A stretch of DNA of 64,000 nt from Trichuris trichiura (taxonomy: Eukaryota; Nematoda; Enoplea; Trichinellida; Trichuridae). Positions within the stretch are counted from its first letter, which is position 1; each line of letters begins with the position of its first letter. Of this stretch, positions 48,104 to 58,780 are shown piece after piece. The stretch spans positions 62,001-126,000 of the forward strand of contig JBAJFE010000001.1 in the NCBI GenBank assembly GCA_037903355.1, in the 5' to 3' direction. The notes under the pieces are model-generated. The model worked only from the letters and a program-made list of their open reading frames with translations, was not told where the DNA came from and searched no databases. The position numbers and the translations under genes were made by a program.

Positions 48104-50603
48104 CTACGGCCGCACGGAAGGAATCGAGAGAGTTGGTACTGAAGGAAAACTTGTATCTTATTCGCTTTCTCAAAATCAACAGTCAAAAGAAGTCAGCGGG
48201 ACGGTTCAATGTCAACATAACTACCGTTAGCAACATCCAGAGACGTAAACGTGAGTACCTGGAAAGATATGATAACAAATGTGCAGACGCGAAGCAAAAA
48301 AGAAGGAGAACCTCCCTCGACTAAGTCAGTGAAGGAGCGTCAAGTTGGTTTAAGCAGCTAATGCACAGATCCCTGTCCCATTGATCCAGGAAGTTGCCGG
48401 AAGGTTCGCCCTGGAATTTGAGTTGGCACATTTCTATGCTTCAAGCGGTTGGCTCGAGAAGTTCAAGCTCCGTCATAACATTTCCCAGAAAATCTTACGC
48501 GGCGAATCTAAAGAAGATCCCATTGAGGTCTTGGAAGACTTCATCGTGAGGTTTCGTTATTTCGCCAGTGGCTTCAAGGAAGAAGACATTTTCTGTGCCG
48601 ATGAATGCAGCTTGTTCTTCTAGTCCATAGATTCTCAAACCTTTCGCTCCATCGCCCCCCTGTGAACGTTCCCGAGCGCTAGTGCCCCCAGTTCTGATTG
48701 GTCAAATTTGGGCTCGATAATTGACTGGAAGGTAGGACGTGGCGTAACTCGGAGGTCATTAGGTTCTCAAGCTTTTCCCCCCGTCGCCCTTGGTGGGAAA
48801 ATGTTTGCAGTGCCACTACTCAAGAGAAAATTTTGCAGAAAAGACTTTTACTCTTCTTCACGTACTAGACGTACTATACCCTCTCACATTATTCAGAACA
48901 TAAAGTCACATAAGCAAGAAGCATTCATTAGCCCTTCCGGAAAAAGAAGCAATCCATGTGCGTCTATTTGTTTTTTACCCATTCCAAACAGAATTGTAGT
49001 GACAACAAACCAGATTGAAGTGAAAACGCTTAAGCGAAAAGATACAGAAGAAACTATAACGCAAGTTTGCGACTGCACATGAACGGAAACTACTCAATGT
49101 GATGGGTGTGCTTGATGCAGTACGAGCAAGTTGTCTATGTTTGGCCGCATGTTTGTCACCATCAGTCTAAAGTCGCCTCGATTCACTACATCCAGCCGAC
49201 TTCTCTTGCTACTTAACAGCTTCGTAACCACGCTGAATTTGCATTCTGCTAGATAAGATGATGGAAACGCAATAAGGAAGTTTTCTACAGCAACCCATAA
49301 CTTGCCGCCTTTTGTCCCATAATGCTTTTGAATTTGCCGCCTCAACTTCTGGCGGAGATGAGCTAAGAAAAACGCCGTTTTTCCATTGCGTCCTCCATCC
49401 CCACTTGACCTCCTTTGAAGTTGCCGCCGCCACTTCTGGTGAGGGCGAGTTAAGAAAAACCCTTCTTACGAAAGTCCCTTTGAGAGCCCACCTGTGCTAG
49501 GGATAATTCTGCCACAGTTGCTCTTATGTGATTCCCAACGTGCCCGCGCGGGGTTTCCATCGCCCCCCAGCGGGCGATATGGCCCACTTTGAGCGCCTAT
49601 GTTCTAGGCTATGCCTGACAGAAGCGTTGCACTAAAAGCCTAATCGCACGGTCCAAAGAACGCTTCACTGTGCTTCTTTGCCCAAGCGCAACTGGGGAGA
49701 AGTTGAAATCATTGGTGACTGGCAAATCAGCGAAAGCCACACAGTTAGGAACTTCAGGCTTAACGACCTCCCTATCACTTGGAGATCAAATAAATGCGCC
49801 TGCGTGACAGTTGCCATATCCGTGGAGTAGGTAAGAAGTGTCGACCGACAGGTGAAGCGAATGAAACGCTCCATCTTATTGGTAGTCGACAACTGTCCAA
49901 GTCATCTCCGCGTGAGGCACCTCACAAACGTCATTTTGAAATTCCTGCCTCCAGACACTTGCTCAATACTGCAGCTGCTGGATCAAGGAGTAATTAAGTC
50001 ATTTAAAATGAAATACCGGAACCAGTTTCTGCAGTAGGTCATTAGCAAAGCAGAAGTCACCAGCTAATCTATGGGAGCAAGTTCGATTGCCGCGTTCATT
50101 AATACTTTCAACGAAGTATTTTGGATCAGCTCTTCCTGGAATAAAGTTCAACCGGACGCCGTAAGGAATTGCTTCGAAAGAACTGGATTCGTCAGAGACC
50201 AAGCGAATGATGTCGAGTTCCGACCAGATAGTCCGGCTCGCGAGGCAGAGATTGAAGGAGCAGATTCCTTTGCAATGGATGATAAGTGGCCACTTCTAAC
50301 GAACCTGACCCGGAAGCAATCTCTCAAACTGTACTAGCCAAAGCGAGAATGAGCGTAGAAGCAAGTAACCCAGAAGACGACGCAGAAGAAGAAAATGACA
50401 AGGAGACAGAAATTGTACAAAAGCTGAAGGAAGAGGACGTCGGGCGTATGTTAGCGCAGCTGAAATGTTTTGCTGCTGAAAAATGCTCAGAGATGCTGAG
50501 CGGGGTAGCTAGCGCGGAGGCCGCTCTTACCTCTTATGTTTGTAGTAAGAACACGCACCAGACTAGAATTGACTCCTTTTTCAACAAGCATTGCAGCCCC
50601 TAA
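48104..50603 (+). pseudogene. Tigger transposase, copy 2 (broken)
   Basis: The helix-turn-helix (LVLKENLYLIRFLK, NVNITTVSNIQRR) and CENP-B second domain (SGWLEKFKLRHNIS) are readable, then CADECSLFF (first Asp). A hAT insertion follows, then VVDNCPSHLR (second Asp, about 49883), LLDQGVIKSFKMKYR (third Asp, about 49977), and the acidic C-terminus ending DSFFNKHC at 50603. The catalytic triad is present, but frame breaks and the insertion disable it. Confidence 0.85.
48626..49601 (-). mobile_element. hAT element nested in Tigger copy 2
   Basis: Ends CATAGATTCTCAAACC and, inverted, CATAGGCGCTCAAAGTGGGCC. 8-bp duplications TTCTAGTC / TTCTAGGC (7 of 8) flank it. On the - strand, 49345-49094 encodes the hAT C-terminal dimerisation region (FPSSYLAECKFSVVTKLL, RGDFRLMV, HQAHPSH). 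The rest of the transposase is deleted. Confidence 0.9.
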
Positions 50604-51781
50604 AAAGCTTATGCATAATTTTGCAATGTTATTTTTGTGAACCCGGCCATTTGATAGACCACCAATAGATGCTGTGCAACGGATTAAAACGCGTACAGAT
50701 ACTAATCTGTTCAGCCGAGCCTCTTATACTCACAACCTCTCTATGTTAACTAGTTTTCTCCGGTCCCTTGAGTGGTCAACTTACGGAGACTCAACTCAAC
50801 TGTATTTCGCTTCTCTGAAGAAGCGCTTGAAGCTGAGTTTCCATCGCATCAGCACAGCTCCGGTCTTTCGTAAACTTATTCATTCGCGACGATACTAAAG
50901 CGCTCCATTTACGGTTTGTGGTCTCATTTTGCGGTTTTTAGTCTGACGGAATAAGTCTTCAGCCAACTATTTTTTTTCAATGGAACTGGCCGTCCTTGCT
51001 ATTCGTTGCTGCAGAGAAACTGTTAAAACAGAAGTTTTCAGCTGTCATAGGTTAACTTTTTACACTCCTTCGCCTGGATGTAGTCGTCGATCATTCAATA
51101 AGAACAGCTGCAACTATCTTCTTTTACTTTTCAAATGAACGGTCCTAACCCAATGATTTCCAAACTTTTCGCTTCAGGGACTCGTTTCGAAGCGCGCAAC
51201 TCCTAAAGCTCCCTTTCCGTTCTTGCTTGGTCCTGCTCTTCTTTTTTTGCTTGATGTTCTTTCGCGTTTCTCAGAGTAACGGTGACACACAGTTTACCGA
51301 AGATTTCAACAATGAATTCGCTGTTGTCTCTCCCATCTGGTGGAAGCCAGTGCTAAGAGTGAGCTTTTAATCTGCATTTTAAAACGATACATCTTAAAAG
51401 TTTGATGTTGCCACCTATCTTTGCCGTGTTCGAATGGCAGTAATTAATCCAAATCTAATTTTTGACACGTGTGCAATGCTTTTCAGTCATGCAGTCTGAG
51501 TATTTCAGACGACCTATGGCTGCGCTTTCCAGCTGAGTATGTTGAGCGTATGAAGCTACTGAAGCTATGTTGAGCGTATGAAGCTATGAAGGGCCAAAAG
51601 AGTTCCTTGGTCATATGAAATTGTTCAAAACTTTTTCCGTAAGCAGCTACCAAACTTTCGTCTTGAAAATGGGCTTGTGTGACAATAGTTTCCTGTTAAG
51701 ATTTATTAGATTTGTAGCCAAGATTTGCAATGCCTACCTGGCATGAAGACGGAAGGTCTTCAGGCCGCGCCAGGTTTGTCA

Positions 51782-52045
51782 CCAGAAAAAAGCAATTTAT
51801 TCCCGTTGTAAGTAAAAGAACGTAAGAGCATACAAACAATAGGAGCTTTCGGAATACGACTGGTTCCTTCGTCAGCCATAGGACACAAACCCTGTCGCTA
51901 ACGACAAAGCCAGGTGAGCGCTCCCTTTTGCTCACGGCTTGTGCTCTATCGCTGATAATGGAATCAGTTGGGTACTGGAAGCTCTGATCGTTTGTGTACT
52001 CTTACGTTCTTTTATTTACAACGGGAATAAACTGCTTTTTCTTGT
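51782..52045. repeat. Fold-back with hammerhead-like core
   Basis: Arms about 51782-51900 and 51925-52045 are inverted copies (shared CGTAAGAGCATACAAAC / GTTCTTTTATTTACAACGGG blocks). The left arm holds a hammerhead-like core; the right arm has a degenerate copy. No target duplication was found. It is probably a relative of the PLE palindromes. Confidence 0.7.
51838..51884 (-). ncRNA. Hammerhead-like core in 51.8-kb fold-back
   Basis: On the - strand: stem I UAUGG / CUAUU, CUGACGA, A, GGAA...UUCC, GAA, AGCU, C17. The core boxes are intact and position 17 is C. One unpaired A sits before stem II, as in the other copies (C there). Confidence 0.6.
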
Positions 52046-52266
52046 AACTGACTAGCATTTAACTCTTCGATCACAGGGTATTTAAGTGGTTTGCTAGAAA
52101 CTTTAACGCGCTTTTGACGCACACGGTCAAATTCTACCTTTGCTTTTTGCTGTACTTGTCGCCCTGTTAACACCAACAGTGTTATACGCTAATAATGCTG
52201 GACCTCGGTTTTTCGAACTTCATAACATTGTATACAAGTTTACCATTTGACTTTAACAAGCAGTAA

Positions 52267-53958
52267 ATGTTGGCAATGCTGACAAATCAGTGTGATGGCT
52301 GGGGCCAATGCCCTAATACAATTTTTCTACGTCAGGTTCAATATTCGTTAGCAGCAACCTTAAGTCTCCACGCTGCACTATTTGTAGCCGGTTTCTTTTT
52401 TAACCAAAAAATCTATTGCGGCACTGAACCCACGTTCAACCAAATAAAAGGAAAGAAACGGCACTACAAACTTTTTAATGGCCTTTCATAACTCTGGGTA
52501 AAAAGGCGCAATCTGATGCTGCAACCTGAAACGACTGTAACCATTCTTAACCGTATGCTTCAGTTCCTCATTTGATCGCACTTCAATCAGCTTTCTTGCA
52601 TAAACGTCTCTACTTCATTCGATCAGTATTCTCATTGTCAAGATGTCCTCGTATCTTTCATGCATTTCCTTGTGCAGCATACTCAGGTGGTTGCAGTAAA
52701 TGTGGACATCGTCGTCAGGTATGCTGCACGTCTTCTTCAGCTGGCTAAGATTAGGGAACTGGTGAAACTCTCCACGTGCTAAGTTCTGCTTGAAAAGCAA
52801 GGGCATGGAGACGAAGGCTGAAATAACATTCTTTGCCTTCATCAGATTCAGATGATCTCATTGCAACTGGAGATTCGTTTTGTTGAATTTAAAATAAAGG
52901 ATTGACAGATAAGCCACGTCGCCCGCGCGCTTCTTCAAGTTGTTCCCGAGCTTGACATTACCACTTTCAAAGAACTGCAAAACTGTTTGAAAAAACTGAT
53001 AGAAACGGCTCAGGCATACGCCCCTTGCCAGCCATCTGACTTCTGTGTGGAGGAGCAAATGGATGAACTCCTCATCTCATCACTGGCTGAATATTCTGTT
53101 TATTAACAGGTTTTCCTTAATTTTGTTGATCGCTAGGATAGCGTATTGCTATCAGGGATACAGACGAGCATTGAGCCGTTCCGCAACTAGGTGTTGCCCG
53201 TGTATTACGCAGTGCACGGCTAAAACGTTTGGAACCGAATGTAACAGGTAAGATATAAACACTGATGGCATCCTACCATTAAAAGAGCACCCTCTGTCGC
53301 AACTGACATTATATTTATTAGCGGAATTCCTTTCTCTTGAAAGAAACACTGTACAGTGCAAAATATAGACTCACCCTTAGTATCAGTTATCATTTCTCTC
53401 ACAAACAGTAGTTCCTGTTCTAGCTTTTCCCCTTTTATAAACCGTACGCACGCAAGCAACAGTGCCTCATTCTGCCGGAAAACGAACTGGTCCAGCTGTA
53501 GTGAAAATTGCGCCATTTTCAAAAATTCACGTTAGCGTGCTCTCTACATAGGCACCCATTTCATCAGTTCGCCGTTGTATCGTATTATTGCTCAAGAATA
53601 TTTTCATGATTATGTTTTCCTCTCCGATAGCACCTCATTCACGGCGGGAAGTAACAACTGTGCATCAATGGTAAGCGGCTTCACAGATTTTGCAATCATT
53701 AACGAGAGGTTATAGGAAGCATGCAAACCATCGCTACTTTGACTCGATGCAGATGAAAAAATGCTTGATAATCCCTGCCGCTTTTCAAAGCTGTCCCGTA
53801 CAGATCGAAAATATGAAAGATCTTTGCTGTCTTTGTCACCATGCATACTGTTCAAGTGTTTTGTTAATTTCAACGGTTTCATGACTTCGTTAGTAAAAGT
53901 CTTCTCACAGATGAAGCCTACCGGTTGCTGAGGGTTCGACGGTGATTGTATAAATTTG
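52267..53958 (-). pseudogene. hAT (ZBED-type) transposase, broken
   Basis: Pieces on the - strand in order: FICEKTFTNEVMKPLKLTKHLNSMH (BED-like zinc finger, 53930-53850), SYFRSVRDSFEKR, MIAKSVKPLTI, then 53522-53220 (FRQNEALLLACVRFIKG), 53058-52858 (LLHTEVRWLARG), 52842-52615 and a decayed C-terminus. Stops and frameshifts separate them. The apparent ATG at 53996 belongs to an inserted PLE tail, not to the transposase. Confidence 0.85.
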
Positions 53959-54202
53959 AAAATGTGGTTTCTTCGTACGGGACCGTATGTTTTCATAATG
54001 CGCGTGACTTGAGTCTTCTATCGTTTCCATGGTTTAAAACACCCGCTTTAAACCATGGAAATGATAGAAGACTCAAGTCACGCGCACAAGTTATATCCAT
54101 AATTCACAACCGCTGAAGACGGGTCTCGTTCGACCCGAAAGCTCCGGAGTTATTAAACGCATTAAACGGGAATTATTCCGTAATAAAGCTTTTGCATTAT
54201 GA
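53959..54202 (-). mobile_element. Palindromic PLE insertion in hAT gene (insert C)
   Basis: Flanked by ATTGTATAAATTTG (53945-53958) and ATTGTATACATTTG (54203-54216), 13 of 14 matching. A 38-nt tail (53959-53996) is followed by ~45-bp arms around a 10-nt loop (53998-54093), then a one-sided stretch with a hammerhead core and the TTCCGTAATAAAG end. The second arm is largely deleted. Confidence 0.88.
54110..54147 (+). ncRNA. Hammerhead-like ribozyme core (insert C)
   Basis: CCG, CTGAAGA, C, GGGT...ACCC, GAA, AGCT, C17, CGG. All core boxes are intact, and stem I pairs CCG with CGG. Minimal palindromic stem III (AGCU) suggests activity as a dimer, as in PLE and satellite hammerheads. Confidence 0.65.
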
Positions 54203-55604
54203 ATTGTATACATTTGTACTATATTGCCTATATTACTTTTTCGGTGCGACCATTTAGGATAAGCAAGGTTGTAATTAATCCCTTCACAGATACAAAGCGT
54301 GGCGCCGACTTTGGAGAACTAAAAGCTGACTGAAATATAAAGACTTATGAATGTCCTGCCCCAGTATGTAACGAAAACCGGATTTGCGATGGCTTCTATT
54401 TCTTGCTAAATTGGAAGGTCTACGTCCTCATTCTCAGCGTCTGTTACCTTAATGGGTCAGAGAACGAAGCTGCGTTCTCATAGCCAATACAAGCACGCTA
54501 AAGCTATTGTATACATGGCTCTTTAGCCTCTCTCTGTCCTTCCTCTCTCTTTCCCTCCTTTTGCACTTTCGTCCTCTCTCTCTCTCTCTCCCTGTTGAAT
54601 AGCCTGAAGATACTGGCATTCTCAACGAGGCAGCCCCTCTACCGCCGTAAGTCAAATGAGACATGGCTTCTTCACCTCATAAACTTCATTAAGACCTATT
54701 AGAAACCATTGGTAACAAATTACTGATAAGATGAAAGATCAAACGAAAGTTGCATAACATTTACCTTTATCTCCTTCCCAAAAAGATTTGACCCCTGAAA
54801 ACTCGTGACCACCGAATGCTGAACGTTTGAACCAAGTGACTTGGAACAATGTATTACTACAGAAGTAACGACAGTGAAGACGTAAGACTCCGCGAGCCTA
54901 TGACAGCAAGCACGCAAGAAAAAAGAAGGAACAGCATTGCCTGTGTCAAAGAAAGAATTCCTTCTGACCTTCACGTTTCTCCGTTCACGGCGTCCTCTGA
55001 AGACCCGACGTCATGCGTTTCGCAAGCTACTGAATGCAACAACCGTAAACTTCTTCCGAACGACTTCGAGTAGCAGCCAAAGCGAAGAATTTCGCAGTCC
55101 CATTCAGTATTCACCGAACCTCTGCGAATTTTCAGTGACAGCTAGAACGCAGCAAGGTTCTATTAATTCAAAGCGCCACGCTCTGCTGACGACAACTTCC
55201 TCTGTCCATGCTCTGTGGTATCGAGAAATTGCTTATTATCTGTTTTGACGAGAAACGCTACGTTAGAAAAAAAGGTATATGTACAAGTGGGAACCCCCAA
55301 AGGCCTCCTTAGCATCCAGACTCCTCTTCAACTCCGACAGGGTTCCCAGGTGGGCCCTGCGGCTCCCGTTGGGCACCACTGGTCATAACCAAATTGATCC
55401 TGCCTTGTAAGGCAGAAGAAATGCTTATTCTTTTTCAGAATTACTTGTGTGTTCATAGGATTCCGGCTAGAATTAGGTTATTCCACCTTGTTCTCCTTCC
55501 AATGTTCATAACAGGCTTACTAAAATCAGGACGTATCTGACATCGACCGATTAAAAGAATATTTACTTTTTATTGGGGTTGAGTAATCATATGACCTTTG
55601 GACT

Positions 55605-55943
55605 GCATTGAAAACATTATTTCTCCTAACGGGTGTGTGAACCAGCATTATGGTACGGATAAGCTACCCGTTCAACGTTTTATTAATTTTGCGAAGCTTT
55701 CGGGAAACTCCGGTCCCTGTCTTCAGCGCATGAAAGCCTAAGCAGCGCCCACCCTCATTTTAATTTTGTTACTGATTTAAAATGACTCAAATTCTCCGCG
55801 TTTTAAAGCATCCGTCCTACCTAATGCCGTGCCAGGATTCTCTCAGTCACTTTCATGCGCTCAAGACAGGGACAGGAGTTTCTCGAAAGTTTCTCAAAAT
55901 TAATAAAACGTTGAACGGGTGGCTTATCCGTACCATAATGCTG
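55605..55943 (-). mobile_element. 339-bp palindromic PLE-type insertion (insert E)
   Basis: TSD ATGACCTTTGGACT (55591-55604) / ATGAACTTTGGACT (55944-55957), 13 of 14. The 38-nt tail (55605-55642) aligns with the tail of insert D (shared GAAAACAT and ACGGG blocks). Arms start CAGCATTATGGTACGGATAA on both sides and enclose a ~50 nt centre. The left arm contains an intact hammerhead-like core (55691-55729, - strand); the right-arm copy has decayed. Confidence 0.88.
55691..55729 (-). ncRNA. Hammerhead-like ribozyme core (insert E)
   Basis: On the - strand: GCG, CTGAAGA, CA, GGGA...TCCC, GAA, AGCT, T17, CGC. The core is complete, and U at position 17 is permitted. Two unpaired bases precede stem II. 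Confidence 0.6.
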
Positions 55944-55957
55944 ATGAACTTTGGACT

Positions 55958-57094
55958 TTAAAATCCTATGAGAAAGTCGCACAGCAAAATGATAGGGTTA
56001 TCGAAGAAGTAAAACTGAACATATCAGCGGATAATTGAGAACTACTCTTCATGTTCATGAAAGTTTTCATCAGGTCATCTGACACCTCAGGAACACTTGA
56101 ATGTGAACTTGTTGAATAGTGCAAGAAATTTCAACCTCGAACCAGGGGTTCGAAATTCCACAAACTAACGTGTCAGAAAATGGAACGTCGCATGCTTTTA
56201 TGATCACAACACAGTGGAACTGAAAATGTATGATAAAACCCCAAAGCAGAGAAATGGATGCATATTGCGACAGTTGCACAAGCTAACCTAAGATAGTAGA
56301 AGACGAAATAACGCAGAAAAGCAGATTCGGAGCATGTTTGCACATACAGCAAACAGATGAGTATATTAACGTTTACACAGAATTCCGCAGAACATTGGGC
56401 CCTTACTCTACAGCTGCTAATGCGTAGCTAATCCATATCCCATTATAAAATTTTATACACTCGTGCAAAATAATTACATTTTCGCAGACTAATTTTGGTC
56501 TATTGCAGGAAACGCCTAGATTACGTACAAATTTTGGGCTATTTCGTATAAGGAACCTAACAATGCGCAGACTTAGGCATCAACAAGCAGTTGTAGAATT
56601 AAATCTCGCGTTTCATAATTTATTACATAAGTAAATAGGGTAAATCATTTAGTTGCTGCGGCAACCATTTTGAGATTGATCTGATCTTCGGAGAAGTATT
56701 TTGAGTTTGATCTTATCTTCAAGTAGAAGAGATACCGTAGACTGGAAGGAGCTAATTTCCACAGTTCACCAGAACCGTTTGTGCGGTATATCTTTGGAAG
56801 AAAGGCATGAGCGACGGATAATTTCTTCTTAAACCTTTTCTTTTTGACAATGAGAAACTAGAAACCAGAAAGCAATAGATAATAAGCATTGTGTTAAAAG
56901 GTAGGCACATGCAGGTGTAAAGTTTATCGATGAAATCATATTCGCTGAGATGAGTTGCTATGAAAATGATGTCATCAAAAGCAGTTGTTCATAAAAGAAG
57001 TCAGTGCTAGCTAAACGCAATGCTTCCGGGTTACGACATTTTCACAGATGTTAAATTAACGGACATCTTCGCACCTAAAACCCTAACGGTCTAA
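55958..57094. other. Intergenic, nothing recognised
   Basis: 1.1 kb of AT-rich sequence downstream of the CTP synthase-like gene. There is no obvious poly(A) tract or target duplication that would mark a recent retroposition. Confidence 0.5.
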
Positions 57095-58780
57095 TTATAC
57101 GTGAGTAGGGCAAAAGGGAAAAGAGATTGCAGATAAGGCATCGACAAGCTGGCTGCTTGCTGCCAGTATTAAGCCAACGTAGAAAGGACTAGGCCTAAGA
57201 CCAGCTGATCGAAATTCTGGGTGGAAATCGACAATCACGAAGAACTGGTGGCCCTGCAGCTCACCAACATCCACCCGTGAATTGTTAGCTGCGCGCCCGA
57301 CGAATAGCATGCCTTTGCTTTCTAAACGTTCTACATAAGCCATGTTCACTTGAAACTTGCTGCGATGACGTTCATCCACGAATCGTATGCCACCGTACAA
57401 TCTACTTGTCATTGATGGTTCCGGAGATAATACAGTCCTTCTGAGACCTTTCCGGATGGCACCTTTTCGATCAGTGGTGCAGACTATCAGCGGGTCTTTC
57501 GTTCTTGGATTCTGCGCAATTGACGCAGCCTCTTTAAGCGCTAAAACCGATCTGGAAAATTCGATAACAGCAGCATACATTCCGCTTGAAACCGCAAGAA
57601 GAGGTATCTGATTCTGCCGGGCAAATCTACATGCTAGTATTTTACCTTCCAAATTGATTTCTCTGTAATCTCCAATAACAAGCATGCCATGACAATCTTT
57701 TACTTGATTCCACATGTCTTCAACCATCTTTGCATCTCCTGAACGTGTTACCTTATGCAGCATACCGCAATCGAAAGGACGGATAACAACGTTCCTGTGG
57801 CAAGTAATTGATGCATGATTTAACGCTTTCACGGCTGATGCATATGCTTCTGAATGATGTGCGAGTTGAGCTATCAGAGCAATTTTGACATCCCATATTT
57901 CATGCTCTATGCGAAATGCCAACTCTTTCCAACAATCCAACATAGGCGATTCATTTGAATATTTCTCCAGATGTAAACGCTTATGCAGAATGTCGGCTAA
58001 GCCTTGACTAGCAAGCATTCCAGGAACTTTATAGACGTTGGGCACATCATGGACGCAAATTACTTGCTGAAATATCATTGCGCTACTGACCCTCTCCTGA
58101 AAGTGACCTGGGATTATAGTTCTTGTACGGCAAACCACTACGTCAGGATTGATGCCCATTTTCATGAATTCAGACAAGCTAAAACTAATGGGATTCAAAC
58201 TTAAAACCCCTTTTGCGCTTGCGTCTGGTAGCAGGCAAACGTGAACAGTGACAAAATTTTCGCTTTTGACTTTCGCCTTAAAAAAGCGAAAAGCCTGCAG
58301 GAAAGGTATGGATTGCATGTCGCCCACAGTTCCCTTTAAATCAATTATGCACACATCCGGCAATCCGTAAAGCCCGTCAATAGGTCGATGAGCGACTCGC
58401 GTTATGTGATCATGTATAGCATCGCAAATGTGTGGGAACACCCTCACTTTTTGTCCCTTATATTCTCCTCTCGATGCTTTCTTAATTACTTCCGAATATA
58501 TTTTTCCACCAGTGATATTATGGTCACCAGTAAGTCGAATGTTTAAAAAATTCTCATAATCGCCGAAAGCCGCGTCCAGTTCGCTTCCATCATCAAGAAC
58601 AAATATTTCACCGTGATCTTTGACTGTGCAAGTGCTGGAGTCGATATTCAACTTTGGGTCGACGCGCAGGAGTGTAACTCTCACTCCGTGGCATTGTAAT
58701 ATGACTCCTATACTCGTAGCTATCGTTGCTTTTCCAATGCCGCTTGCAACTCCACCGGTTACCAGAATATACTTCACCAT
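57095..58780 (-). CDS. CTP synthase homologue, intronless, glutaminase-dead
   Basis: CTP synthase aminates UTP to CTP using ammonia released from glutamine. The 561-residue open frame covers the synthase domain (residues 1 to ~275) and the GATase domain (~295-550), close to the usual length. The P-loop GGVASGIGKA keeps Lys17, and the DPKLNID and FVLDDG motifs are present; the EL(G)GTVGD motif reads DLKGTVGD (Glu to Asp at 147). In the GATase domain the nucleophile motif GVCLGMQ reads AVSSGMY, so Cys is Ser at 398. The oxyanion PGGFG region is IGDYR. His520 and Glu522 (HPEF) remain. No introns, unlike the neighbouring genes, so I infer an old retrocopy under constraint. Likely ammonia-dependent, regulatory, or inactive. 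Confidence 0.88.
   Translation of the reverse strand: MVKYILVTGGVASGIGKATIATSIGVILQCHGVRVTLLRVDPKLNIDSSTCTVKDHGEIFVLDDGSELDAAFGDYENFLNIRLTGDHNITGGKIYSEVIKKASRGEYKGQKVRVFPHICDAIHDHITRVAHRPIDGLYGLPDVCIIDLKGTVGDMQSIPFLQAFRFFKAKVKSENFVTVHVCLLPDASAKGVLSLNPISFSLSEFMKMGINPDVVVCRTRTIIPGHFQERVSSAMIFQQVICVHDVPNVYKVPGMLASQGLADILHKRLHLEKYSNESPMLDCWKELAFRIEHEIWDVKIALIAQLAHHSEAYASAVKALNHASITCHRNVVIRPFDCGMLHKVTRSGDAKMVEDMWNQVKDCHGMLVIGDYREINLEGKILACRFARQNQIPLLAVSSGMYAAVIEFSRSVLALKEAASIAQNPRTKDPLIVCTTDRKGAIRKGLRRTVLSPEPSMTSRLYGGIRFVDERHRSKFQVNMAYVERLESKGMLFVGRAANNSRVDVGELQGHQFFVIVDFHPEFRSAGLRPSPFYVGLILAASSQLVDALSAISFPFCPTHV

Larger units (their letters stand above)
47530..50802 (+). mobile_element. Tigger-type DNA transposon, copy 2
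   Basis: Left end CAGTGAAACCTCTAAAGTTG and right end (inverted CAGTTGAGTTGAGTCTCCGT) have TA on both sides (47528-47529, 50803-50804). It aligns along its length with copy 1 at 30710. It is interrupted by a 976-bp hAT element (48626-49601). The transposase remnants are listed separately. Confidence 0.88.
51151..55382 (-). mobile_element. Large hAT element with nested palindromes
   Basis: The left terminus CAATGATTTCCAAACTTTTCGC and right terminus (inverted CAGTGGTGCCCAACGGGAGCC) are hAT-like. Flanking 8-mers TCCTAACC (51143-51150) and TCATAACC (about 55383-55390) match at 7 of 8. The - strand carries a degraded ZBED-type transposase (about 54290-52260). A ribozyme-bearing fold-back (51782-52045) and insert C (53959-54202) are nested inside. 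A CT-rich microsatellite lies at about 54522-54594. Boundaries are accurate to about 2 bp. Confidence 0.75.

Noticed and set aside
53610..53996. Apparent complete N-terminal frame of a hAT transposase starting at 53996
   Set aside because: The first ~13 codons lie in the 38-nt PLE tail bounded by a target duplication, so the start is artificial.
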